From Entrophospora sp. SA101 (Eukaryota > Glomeromycota > Glomeromycetes > Entrophosporales > Entrophosporaceae), in NCBI GenBank assembly GCA_958430865.1, contig CAUDNR010003458.1, positions 749-42,193 of the forward strand: 41,445 nt of DNA, in the 5' to 3' direction. The position numbers were made by a program, and so were the translations under genes. Of the stretch, positions 10,689 to 19,346 are shown one piece after another. How positions within the stretch are numbered: the stretch's first letter is position 1; each line of letters begins with the position of its first letter. The notes beneath the pieces were generated by a model. That model did no database searches. It was not told where the DNA came from and saw only the letters and a program-made list of their open reading frames with translations.

Positions 10689-11771
10689 CTAATACCTAGT
10701 CCATGCATCCCGTAACCGATCACTTTTCCTCTCAAATCCCCATGTGCGTCTTACAAACCACACAACTGCAATAATCAACAAAGCAAGTAACATATATGCT
10801 GATAGCAGTGACATCAAAGTTCTTGCCGTAGCAGGGATTGCTTCTATTCCTCCCACCGAAATCTGAGGATGTGATCTAATCAAAGAGGGTGTATTATTTT
10901 CTGGCTGTGCAAGGTACGGGGCCACGTTCATTATCTCCTGGGTTGGGAATATATCTTTATTAGTCTTGCTAATATCGATTTCATCACTTACCTTGGGAAT
11001 AATCTCAGTATTTACTCTCGGAGATTTGGGTATAGGAGTACTTTCATCATCAGTGTAATCCGGTATAATAGTATCAATTTTTCCAGCTTGATCCATATTT
11101 TTTCTGCATACAAAATATTTACTGATATCAGTACTACCCAAAGATATATTATCAGACTTAGTAATATTTTTTTCGTCATCTCCACCAACTATGGGTTTCG
11201 ATATACCCTCCGATTTCAGACGCTCAAGCTCATTAACCGTTGAAGCTAACTCTTGTTCTAATTCAGTCATTTTAGACTTGAGGGATAATATCTCGGATTC
11301 TTTTTTAGTTGAGTTATTCTGAATTGAAAACGCATCCTTCTGGGCTGAAGACAACTTACCTTCCAATATCTTGATCATAGATTCGAGCGATCTAATTTTC
11401 TTAGATTTTGTAGCATTCTCAGCCTTGGATTCAGCAACAAAAATATCCTTTTGTGCATTATGAGAAATAAGGTTAGTATTTTCATTTTGTAATTGTTTAT
11501 TCTCATTAATAACTTGTAAAGCGTGGGTACGTAATTTTTGAATTTCAGTATTATTTCGTAATGAATCCCGATTCCACCCCTTTCTTTCTCGATCAAAAGC
11601 CTTCACTCGCTTTATATATTTATCCTGTAATTTCTCACTAAGATTATTAATTTCAGCTTTGGATTTGATAGCATCGTGTATTTTTTTTTCCAGCTCTTCA
11701 CGTATACTACCAAGTCGATGGCCTTTAATATTTTGTAATGTATATACATTAGCCATATTAGCACCTTGCAT
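10689..11771 (-). CDS. Tail-anchored coiled-coil protein
   Basis: Starts at ATG 11771; a second ATG five codons on (MANVYTLQ) is equally likely. The 360-residue product is a long charged coiled coil over about residues 15-195 (heptad-rich, many E/K/L/N), then a Ser/Thr/Pro-rich acidic stretch (about 195-310), and one transmembrane helix near the C-terminus (MLLALLIIAVVWFV, about 331-344) followed by an Arg-rich tail. No signal peptide is visible, so it looks like a tail-anchored membrane protein with the coil in the cytosol. Its N-terminal EELEKKIHDAIKSKAEIN is closely matched by the small ORF at 12664-12819. It is convergent with the polymerase gene and divergent from the HTH gene. I do not recognise a family; a structural or membrane-remodelling role in the element is only a guess. 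Confidence 0.7.
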   Translation of the reverse strand: MQGANMANVYTLQNIKGHRLGSIREELEKKIHDAIKSKAEINNLSEKLQDKYIKRVKAFDRERKGWNRDSLRNNTEIQKLRTHALQVINENKQLQNENTNLISHNAQKDIFVAESKAENATKSKKIRSLESMIKILEGKLSSAQKDAFSIQNNSTKKESEILSLKSKMTELEQELASTVNELERLKSEGISKPIVGGDDEKNITKSDNISLGSTDISKYFVCRKNMDQAGKIDTIIPDYTDDESTPIPKSPRVNTEIIPKVSDEIDISKTNKDIFPTQEIMNVAPYLAQPENNTPSLIRSHPQISVGGIEAIPATARTLMSLLSAYMLLALLIIAVVWFVRRTWGFERKSDRLRDAWTRY

Positions 11772-11861
11772 TTACTCCACTAAATAATAGATAATATACA
11801 GATGTTAATAAAACTAATATCGCTAATAATTCTATTATTATATAACGATATTTAATGTTAG

Positions 11862-11911
11862 ATAACCTAGACTATTAAAAAAATATATTAGATATTGTTG
11901 AGTTAGGTTAT
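11862..11911. promoter_or_regulatory. Inverted repeat in the divergent promoter region
   Basis: ATAACCTA at 11862-11869 and TAGGTTAT at 11904-11911 form a perfect 8-bp inverted repeat in the spacer between the divergent coiled-coil and HTH genes. It could be an operator for the HTH protein, but nothing proves this. Confidence 0.3.
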
Positions 11912-11936
11912 ATATTAATTTTTTATTTTGGTTTCT

Positions 11937-11962
11937 ATTGCGGAGCAATGGCTCTTCGAGCC
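11937..11962. promoter_or_regulatory. Two abutting mini-hairpins between divergent genes
   Basis: ATTGC-GGA-GCAAT (11937-11949) is followed without a gap by GGCTC-TTC-GAGCC (11950-11962). Each has a perfect 5-bp stem and a 3-nt loop. They are the only GC-rich island in the spacer 11772-12127. Confidence 0.45.
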
Positions 11963-12023
11963 TAGTACTTTGTATTAGTATTATTAGCTGAAGGCTTGTT
12001 TACGTTAATATTTCATATTCATC

Positions 12024-12107
12024 TATAATGATAGATGTTATTTTTTATTGTACTATAATAATAGATATCATTTTTTATTATTCTAAAATATTAAATATCA
12101 TTTTAAA
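12024..12107. repeat. 30-bp tandem repeat upstream of the HTH gene
   Basis: Units beginning at 12024, 12054 and 12084 share TATAAT-ATAGAT-TCATTTTTTATTAT with some changes; the last is partial. It ends just before the start of the HTH gene. Confidence 0.65.
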
Positions 12108-12127
12108 TATTGGATAAAAATCAAACC

Positions 12128-12667
12128 ATGAATGCACCATTTCTAAAATCATATTATCGTCGAAAATCTACATATCTAACTTCTGAGCAGATAGAAATAA
12201 TTAGATCGCTCAAAGATAAGGTACCTAAGTATAGAATTATGAGAGATTTCCATATTAATGAACATCGAGTAGATGATATATGGGAAGATCGAGAGCGCCA
12301 ACAACAAATAATACAAAGTACCATTTCCACCGAAATATTACCTATATCTATTGCAGAACAATGCCTTAAAGAGCCTACACTAGTCACATCAACTCCATCT
12401 GAAAATTTTAATCGAATAGGAAGAGAGACTTTATATCCAGAATCTACTCCTCTCAATACAGAAATAAAAAAGAAAAGTTCCAAATCTCGGTCTAAATCTG
12501 TATTATGTAATAATGAGCTCCGCTCTCGTATGTCTGATGCGATACCTACTAATAACTCTAATGAGACAGAAAAGATAAGTAGTGAGGATCTTGATGCATT
12601 ATACGAACGAGAGTCCAAAAGAGATGAGAAAAATAAAACGAATATGACTCGCCTATTAGCTACTTAA
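12128..12667 (+). CDS. Small helix-turn-helix protein
   Basis: The frame is open from 12110 but that codon is TTG; the first ATG is at 12128 (MNAPFLKSYY), giving 179 residues. Residues about 17-60 (LTSEQIEIIRSLKDKVPKYR, then IMRDFHINEHRVDDIWEDRE) have the pattern of a homeodomain-like or resolvase-type helix-turn-helix: a first helix, a short turn with KVPKYRIMRDFHI, then a recognition helix. The rest is Ser/Thr/Lys-rich and looks disordered, with a charged helical end. A DNA-binding role, for example in transcription of this element or in binding its repeats, fits but is inferred. It is divergent from the coiled-coil gene and convergent with the protease block. The opposite strand is also partly open (12154-12618), but that reading has no recognisable features. 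Confidence 0.6.
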   Translation: MNAPFLKSYYRRKSTYLTSEQIEIIRSLKDKVPKYRIMRDFHINEHRVDDIWEDRERQQQIIQSTISTEILPISIAEQCLKEPTLVTSTPSENFNRIGRETLYPESTPLNTEIKKKSSKSRSKSVLCNNELRSRMSDAIPTNNSNETEKISSEDLDALYERESKRDEKNKTNMTRLLAT

Positions 12668-12819
12668 TTTATCTTTTGTTTATTATTACTTTCATCTCCG
12701 GAAGAGATATATTCGAGTAGCTTTTCATAACGTATTTGCAACTTTTCACAAAGATCATTTATTTCAGCCTTAGACTGGAGAGTAGTATATAGCGATTTTT
12801 CTAACTCCTCATAACTCAT
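12664..12819 (-). CDS. 51-residue coiled-coil ORF overlapping the protease stop (ATGA)
   Basis: ATG at 12819-12817 overlaps the protease stop TGA (12818-12816) as ATGA; the frame closes with TAA at 12666-12664. The peptide begins MSYEELEKSLYTTLQSKAEI and continues NDLCEKLQIRYEKLLEY. This matches the N-terminus of the 360-residue coiled-coil protein (EELEK, SKAEIN, L-EKLQ, Y-K in the same spacing), so the two share a domain. The frame is -1 relative to the protease frame, and an A AAA AAC heptamer lies just upstream (12828-12822), so it may be made by reinitiation or as a frameshift extension of the protease. It may instead be the broken-off end of one longer gene. Confidence 0.55.
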   Translation of the reverse strand: MSYEELEKSLYTTLQSKAEINDLCEKLQIRYEKLLEYISSGDESNNKQKIN

Positions 12820-13765
12820 GCGTTTTTTTTTAATGACGGATCATCAAAATCTGAGCTAAAGTCCGCAGGAGCACACCATTTTTCGAATGGTACATTCTTA
12901 TCCTCATCACATTCCGCCTCTTGAGAAATTTGATCAGATACCGAAGGCTTATCATCTTGAGCTACAGTTGCACAGTTCACTTCGAGTTTATTCTTGACTT
13001 TGTGCATAGTAACCGGAATAATGTGATCCTTCCCATTGAAAGGAATTTTCAATTCATCTTTCCCCCAATCTATAGCGCATTTATATTTCTTGAGAAGTGG
13101 ATTTGGAAATATCAAAGTTGGTTTAGGAGGTCGTACAACTACAAAATCTTCACGTATAGTAAAACCTAGAGGGAATGTTATTGGGAAATTACGAGCAATA
13201 CCAATAGATTTTGTCAGAACTGTTGCAACACCACTAAGATCGTATTTTTCTGATTTATCAATTGGCCAATTTACATGTTTAACAATATCTTCTGATACAA
13301 TTGCAGGTTCAGCTCCACTGTCAAGACACATTGCTGGAATTTTCAATCGTCGAATTTTAACTGGTATAGTTGCAAGGCTTGTGGTAGGTTCCTTTCTTCG
13401 AACAAAATCTATCTCCATAGGATCATCTAATGTTTCTTCTTCCTCTGAATCGGGTATTGCTGGAACCGGTTCTCGATAATCTGTAAAATTCGATTTTTTG
13501 ATAGATGGGAGTATATCAGATGGGTTCTCAATCTTAGCTTTAAGTTTCTCAATCCAATCTATAGGTACGATACCATCAAGCATATCTAGTATAACTCTTT
13601 GAAGTGATTTATCAATAACAGTTGATTTATTTCTAGACTTATTGTTTTGCAATGACTCTTTGAGTCTACCAGAAGCAGGAGTATTTTTTTGTTTTGTCTT
13701 GCGAGGTTTGGATTCCTTTTTGATTTTGGACTGCTTAGATTCGGGCTTTACTTGTTTTTTTTTGA
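12816..13765 (-). CDS. Retropepsin-like aspartic protease protein, partial
   Basis: The frame is open from about 13765 to TGA at 12818-12816. No ATG is found at the N-terminal side; the usual-looking start at 13652 is a TTG, and the frame is open upstream of it with lysine-rich codons back to an A9 run. The core is a retropepsin fold: active-site CLDSGAEPAIVSEDI with the catalytic D-S-G triad about 111 residues after the TTG, a hydrophobic strand region (ATVLTKSIGIARNFPITFPL), and a partner segment NPLLKKYKCAIDWG, then an acidic tail. One DSG motif means it would act as a homodimer. The enzyme class cuts polyproteins in retroelements; similar Gag-protease-like proteins are, from memory, common in mycorrhizal fungi. 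No reverse transcriptase or integrase is present here. The upstream part is lost at the sequence gap. Confidence 0.65.
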
Positions 13766-13810
13766 TTTAGAGACGTGTACATCAAAACTATGATCAGATT
13801 CAACTTCAGA
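13748..13810 (-). pseudogene. Fragment of the ORF upstream of the protease
   Basis: From the gap the minus strand reads SEVESDHSFDVHVSKSKKNK and then TAA (13750-13748). The last codons span the A9 run (13763-13755). The protease frame is the -1 frame from here. This is the end of a preceding ORF, or of the same gene if one A is missing from the run. Confidence 0.4.
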
Positions 13811-13820
13811 NNNNNNNNNN
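13811..13820. other. Assembly gap (10 N)
   Basis: Ten N. The sequence to the left belongs to the protease element and that to the right to a different gene, so the true junction and the element's right end are unknown. Confidence 1.
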
Positions 13821-14257
13821 TCAATCACCATCTTAGTTTTCCATTGAGGCATTCTTTTAATATTACCATGAATTCTTGGTAAAAGACCATTGTTTATTAG
13901 ATGATTTCTGATATTTTCAAAATAAGTTCTACCAATTCCTAACATATTGAGATAAGTTTCTTAACAAAGAAGTGTATTGTGATCCCAGTGATAGAAGGTT
14001 CTTTTATTAGATCTGGTTTTCTTTTTAAGGCGTCTGCTGGTGTTTATAGATCCACCATCCATTGCTTTAAGTTGGGCCATTAAAAATATGTCTTGTTCAG
14101 ACTTGGAAAGAGCTTGAAAGGATTCCCTTAACCCTGCAAATTGTTCTTTGGGAACCATTGAAGAACAACCACATTTACAACCTTTTTCTAAAAAATCAAT
14201 GGCTTTTTGATATTCATTAGAACCATTATGATTATTATTTTCATTATTACTTTTCAT
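13821..14257 (-). pseudogene. N-terminal fragment of a dispersed, probably transposase-like gene
   Basis: ATG at 14257 opens a frame with a Cys cluster (CKCGCS), LSKSEQDIFLMAQLKAMDGG and a basic stretch, then an in-frame TAA at 13963-13961, after which the same frame goes on with ETYLNMLGIGRTYFENIRNH and PRIHGNIKRMPQWKTKMVI up to the gap. The last part looks like a small helical DNA-binding domain. From memory this is the N-terminus of a large repeated family in mycorrhizal fungi whose longer members look transposase-like, but I cannot see a catalytic domain here, and the family name is uncertain. The stop and the gap truncate it. Confidence 0.5.
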
Positions 14258-14499
14258 ATACCTATAACCATATATATATAATTTTATAATTCTATGTTCA
14301 CTTTGTAAGTTTTTTATAATTGTTTTAAAATTGAAGTATATGGATGGAATTAATCTTAGATGAATCAGTGGAATAGGTTTAAGTAAATGATTTAAAAAAT
14401 ATGGTTGTTCAATAACTTATGAAGAGAAATTGAAAAATTTGGTCAACTGGCCCCATGAAAAATAATTATGTGCAAAAATTTCATGTTTCCTGATTTTTT

Positions 14500-16135
14500 T
14501 ATTAATATTAATAAAGATTTACATTTATCAAAAAAACATCTTTTAAAAAAATTTTATACATTTAAAAAAATGAATCCCATTTAAATTGATTACCACTTGT
14601 GTGATTAATTCAATCATTAACACTAAGAAACAAACAATTCCAGAATCATTAAAATTAATGCCATTGCAAGAGTGGAATAAAATAATAATTCTTTAAATAT
14701 AATTAATTATACACCTTTAATAAAACAAACATGACTTAGCTATTTGTATGTGAATGCCTCCATCCATCAAATATTCATGATGGTCATGATTAGTATTCAA
14801 TACATTTGATGTCATAATTGACATAACAAACAATTGCATCACCCAAGTAGTAATAACACTAAGGCCATGCATAAATGAAACTTTTAATAATGCATGCCTA
14901 CCCAGATCTCTGGGGTTCACATGAATAAATAAATAGGGAGGATCAAAAAAATATTATAGTCCCTTAAAATGAATAATAAATCTGATGTTGATCACATGTA
15001 TCAGATTTAATTAAATTTTCCCATCACAAACATGTCAACAGGTGCTTTCACACGCCTCATGACTGTAGAATTTTTCCACAGGTAAGGTGAAAACATGCTG
15101 GAAGGCTTTGGACAAAACTTTCCACATCTTCCCCACAGACCAGGCTTGGCTGTTACTATATGAGCATTGATTGCTGACAAGAATTGGCACTGTGTGATAA
15201 TTGCTTTATATTACCCCTCTCTAGAATAAAGTTGAAGTCTGCAACTGGTATGAAAATTCTGCAACTTGGGTTGTTGTTTTAGATTTTCCCTGAATCCAGA
15301 GTTTTGAGTCCTGGGTTGCTGTCTTGTTGGTGGCATGCCTACTTACCAACAACCCTACCCCATTTAAATAACAAGTTCAGTTGGTCAAATAAAAATTAAA
15401 GAAACAGAACATTTGGGAAAATGATTAATTTATACATACATATCAAACAAAACCTGAACCATTTTATGATTTTTCTCTTGTTGACCATGTTGCGGACAAA
15501 GATGTATATAAACATGCAATAATTTTAATCTATAGGACAGGGGACTGATTGGGCAAAAACCCATTCAGCCCCCTACCCAAAATTATAAAATTGGTAAGTA
15601 TCAAAGAAACAGAGAATTTAGGAAAATAATTATACAAAACAAACCCTCTTAACATCAAAGCCCAAATGCAATTTCAGGGTCACCAACCCTGTTCTGAATT
15701 ATGACCTCCTGTGCTTGAAACAAGTTATTGCTTCAATAGACCTATATGTTTACATAGCACTACAATTCATCAACAGAGTTGTGACCTTGTCGCAGATCCA
15801 TCATTAGAGGTAGGATCGTTGCAGACAGCTTTTCATCTAACATGGCAGCAGCCTTCTCTGGTCTGGGAAGATTAGTGAAAAGTGTCATTGATGATTGATG
15901 CAGTCTCGGTGAACTCCAGGGCCATGCTACCACCCCCCTGGAATTCAGTTGCATCATTGTATCATCGGGGGGCGCAAGTCAGATTAGCCTTGTGCAGACG
16001 ACGAGGAAAATGAGAGAATGGCTATAAGTGTTCAAGGTAGTGTGCGTGCTTCAACGCCTGCTATTTTCCTGTAATCAAACTTCGCATACTCAGAATGTTT
16101 CTTTTTCAACGGTGTGCTGCCTTGACATCTTCTTG
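14500..16135. repeat. Dispersed repeat R, copy R1
   Basis: Starts at TTAATAAAGATTT-like sequence and ends near CTTGACATCTTCTTGTGATTATA. It shares scattered blocks of roughly 80-90 percent identity with R2 (26487-27508) and R3 (28521-29982), such as AACATGACTTAGCT, CCAAGGCCATGC, TTAATAATGCATG, CTACCCAG-TCTCTGGG and CCCCCTGGAATT. The minus strand holds a reading that is partly kept between R1 and R2 (NPRDLGRHALLK..., about 14900) but has a stop in R3. No terminal inverted repeats, reverse transcriptase or transposase are visible, so it is probably a non-autonomous element or fragment. Confidence 0.65.
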
Positions 16136-16676
16136 TGATTATAATATTTATAATAGTATTATTAATTATGCAAAGCAAAATATTATCAATGAAAATCTTG
16201 TAATTACCCAGCAATGATCTGCTCAGTGTCTTGATTCCATTTAAAATATTTATAAACCAAAAGAGACAATACAAATAAAAATAGTACCTCTGGTTAGTTA
16301 TTAACACGTCTTCTTTAGGAGACCCAAGCCAAACCAAGCCAAAAAACAACACATGTTTTGTCACCTTGGACTCTGTCAAAAAAAAAAAAAAACCAATTCG
16401 CGTCTGTCCTACCAAAAAAAAAACCAATAGTAATAGGATAAATAATTAGATGTGTTTGTTTTTGTTGATCAAATAATCTTTTTTTTAAATTTCTTATTTA
16501 TAGAAACATGTTGAGAGTTAAAAATTTAAGGAAAAGAAGCAACAATAAAGGAATTGCTGATGATCGTGGGTAAGTGTTTTAAGGATGATGGTGGTGGTTA
16601 TTGCTCACCACTCGCCGTCACTCTAGTTATTTAAAAGAATGGTAATGGTGGTTATGTCCATTCATCATTAACTCTA
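15704..16676. repeat. Identical block Z, copy 1 (973 bp)
   Basis: Matches 29551-30523 with constant offset 13,847 and no difference seen. The left border lies inside repeat R, where the flanks are diverged; the right border is exactly where block W copy 2 begins. Confidence 0.9.
16504..16569 (+). pseudogene. Orphan copy of a 5' exon of the nuclease-kinase gene
   Basis: A 66-nt stretch lies between a good acceptor (TTTCTTATTTATAG) and a GTAAGT donor and reads MLRVKNLRKRSNNKGIADDR from the ATG at 16508. The identical exon at 30351-30416 is followed by exons of the nuclease-kinase gene; here the following exons are missing because block W starts 106 bp downstream. Confidence 0.45.
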
Positions 16677-17567
16677 TTCATGCATAGCAGAGAATTTAAA
16701 CCATTTGGAAGAGCTCCGTCTATTATAAAATGAAATAATTAAAGATTATATTTTTTATTTTTATTTCATTATTCAGAATCATCATGATGGTGGTCATTAT
16801 AATTACCTGGTTTTCATTTTAATAAAAGTTCGGCTTCATAAGCAGTGATCTGACTGACAGTGATGAAAACATTGGCACAATGGAATGCGGCGCATTCAAT
16901 ACAATAACGGTGATATATTCCACGTTTTCCTGCTTCTTCTTCATCCACTTGAAAATTTGAATATTATTATAGAGCCAGCACATAAGTAACCTAATAAGGT
17001 TGCACGTATGGTAAAAATTGTTGTTAAATCGGTTCTTCGTTTACGAAATAAGGCTATGGCAACTCCTGGTAGCCATTCATGAAAGTGTGCGATGATAGCT
17101 TTGGATCTTTCGCGTACTACAAACTATGTATATGATATATAAATAAATATATGATATATGAATGCATTATATTGATTGAACTGGAACTTACATCGTTTAT
17201 AAACCAACCAACCAGGTAACCAAATAGAATTGCATCGTTGGTTTCTTGATCATTTGGTGCACCAAATTGATTTCTATAAAATTGGGAGAAGGAATTCCAT
17301 AAATCAGCCATCCATGAATCAAGTCTATCCCTAACAGGATTTATATCCAAAAATAATATGTGAGGAGCACCTTCGATCCAACATCCATTTAACGTTTTGT
17401 CTTGACATTTCATCAAGCATTTCTTTGAAATAAGTTACAGGTCCTGGTTCTACTTTGGTAGCAGCATATTTTTGTACCAATGGACCAATCAATCGCCATA
17501 TTCATAAGCTGTAACTGGTACTTTTGTCTTTAAAATTGTGTAGAGATCACCGACTTTTTGGTTGTTT
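16676..17567 (-). pseudogene. Glycogen synthase pseudogene, N-terminal half (second copy)
   Basis: Carries the same exon remnants as 981-1872, with the same stops and frameshifts, and ends at the block border in MHEF, so everything C-terminal of that point is absent. Confidence 0.85.
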
Positions 17568-17977
17568 TATTTGATGTTTGAAAGTTGAATTAATTAATAA
17601 AATTAATAAAATTTTATATTTGTTGTACAAAGAATTGGGACACATCCTAATATGTTAATTAGACAAAAAACACAAAAGAAATTCTGGTCTGAGAATCAGA
17701 AGATCCTAGCTTATCACATGTACAAATTTCAAAGCACGTCATTCTTTCTATCATCAAAAATCTTGCTATAAACTGATATAAATTTGTTATGTACATTTTT
17801 GTGTAATGGGTGGGTGTCCCATTCTTCTGTCCATGTATGCGTATGTATGTGAACGCGTATAAATTTTCTAATTGTTTGTTATTCAATTATTTTATTTTAT
17901 TTATATACCTTTATTTGTACAATTTCAAATAATATAGGTTTTATCAATATTATATTTTAGTTTAATTAAGCAATAAA

Positions 17978-18702
17978 ATGTGTGCTTTACGTGTGTTAGA
18001 GGTGTTAGAATTTAATAAAGATGAAATTTTTTATTTTTTGACATTTGATGAATCCTTGAAATCATGTGAAAATTCAACCATTAGATATTGTCTAAAAAAA
18101 AAAAGATATTGTCTTAATTCTTTGCTCAGGCGAGATAGGTGTTATCATCAATAGCAAGGTTATAGTAATATATCTCCCCCATGTATACTATTTGTTCTAC
18201 ATATTCTTTGTGGAGGATATATCAAAAATGAGGAAGCTCGCTGGATATTTTATGAAGATAATCAATTCATTATTGAGAACAAGAACCGAAGGAACAAATA
18301 ATATCGAACTTAAGGAAGAAAAGGAAAGATTATCAACAATCAATCAACAAATTGTTGAATGAGGAACAAAAAAGATCGATTTAAAAGATCCAGAAACTAG
18401 AAGAAGAAATTGTTGGAAAAATGCCAGAAGAAAAGATCATGCACAATTAACGGAAGCCAATGAAATGAAGAATGGCAAGAGAGAAGGAAAAAAGAAAGTC
18501 CTTAGCAAGGAAACAAAGACAAGAAAATAACTGGTTCAGGTGTTCAAGCTGTGAAGCAAGCGGCCATAAATTTAAAGATTGCCCAAAAATACAATGTGGA
18601 GAATGTAAAATACACTGTCCAAAAAGAATATGCGATAAATGTCAGGAAGAGGGACACGTAAAATATTATTTATTAAGTAAAAATAAACCATTTATTAAGT
18701 AA
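17978..18702 (+). pseudogene. Degenerate zinc-knuckle gene (second copy)
   Basis: Same as 2283-3007. The best-preserved ORF with the CCHC knuckle is at 18472-18702. Confidence 0.5.
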
Positions 18703-19314
18703 AAATAAACCATTTATTTTTGAAATAACAGGCGCGATTTTATTACGAACTTTACGCCAATTCGAGTTTTTATATCACTTCAATAATGATTTTCATTGGG
18801 CGAATTATTTAAATTTAATATTAAAGTTTTTTGTTCAATCTTTAAAAATGTGTATAAGCTCAACAAACTTATTGCTTAGTAGAAAGAGTTTTTAATAAAA
18901 TCCGCAGATATTAACATTAATATTTTAGATAGGCGCCATTCGACGTGTAATGTAATTAATTCATGAGAGGCTCCCCCTCCCCTACAAAGCGTAAAGGGCT
19001 ATTTTTTTTAAAAACATTTTTCCCCTGCTAGTTTTTGAGAAATATACGTTATTAATTTTCATTTGTTTTTAATTTTTTTTTTTTCCATAAAAAAATTATT
19101 TATTAATTATTATAAATTATTATTAAAAAAAATGTTTTTTTACAGTAAAGTATGCGAAAAATATATACAAGAAAATTTCATTTAAAAAAAAAAAGCATAT
19201 TATATTATAAAGTGGGAAAATTTTTTCATAGATAAATGAAATCATAGGTAGATGATGATGCAAATGAATAATAATAAATTGGAAATAAACACATTAAACA
19301 TTAAAACATTAATT

Positions 19315-19345
<31 letters not shown>

Positions 19346-19346
19346 T

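Noticed and set aside
12154..12618. 154-codon frame opposite the HTH gene
   Set aside because: Ser-rich mirror of the plus-strand gene, no domain; the HTH reading has an ATG and a recognisable fold.
13036..13479. Plus-strand frame opposite the protease
   Set aside because: Mirror of the protease gene, which has a clear active-site motif on the minus strand.
12816..13765. LTR retrotransposon
   Set aside because: A retropepsin is present but no reverse transcriptase, RNase H, integrase or LTR pair is seen.
3799..13810. Polinton/Maverick element
   Set aside because: No integrase, packaging ATPase, capsid or adenovirus-type protease seen, and the polymerase looks like a large-DNA-virus enzyme rather than a protein-primed one.
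14717..15957. Minus-strand frames in repeat R as genuine protein genes
   Set aside because: Partly kept between R1 and R2 but broken in R3; treated as repeat content, not as genes.
16032..16427. 131-codon minus-strand frame inside block Z (also at 29879-30274)
   Set aside because: Built from homopolymer-derived Phe/Ile tracts and part of repeat R; no coding signature.
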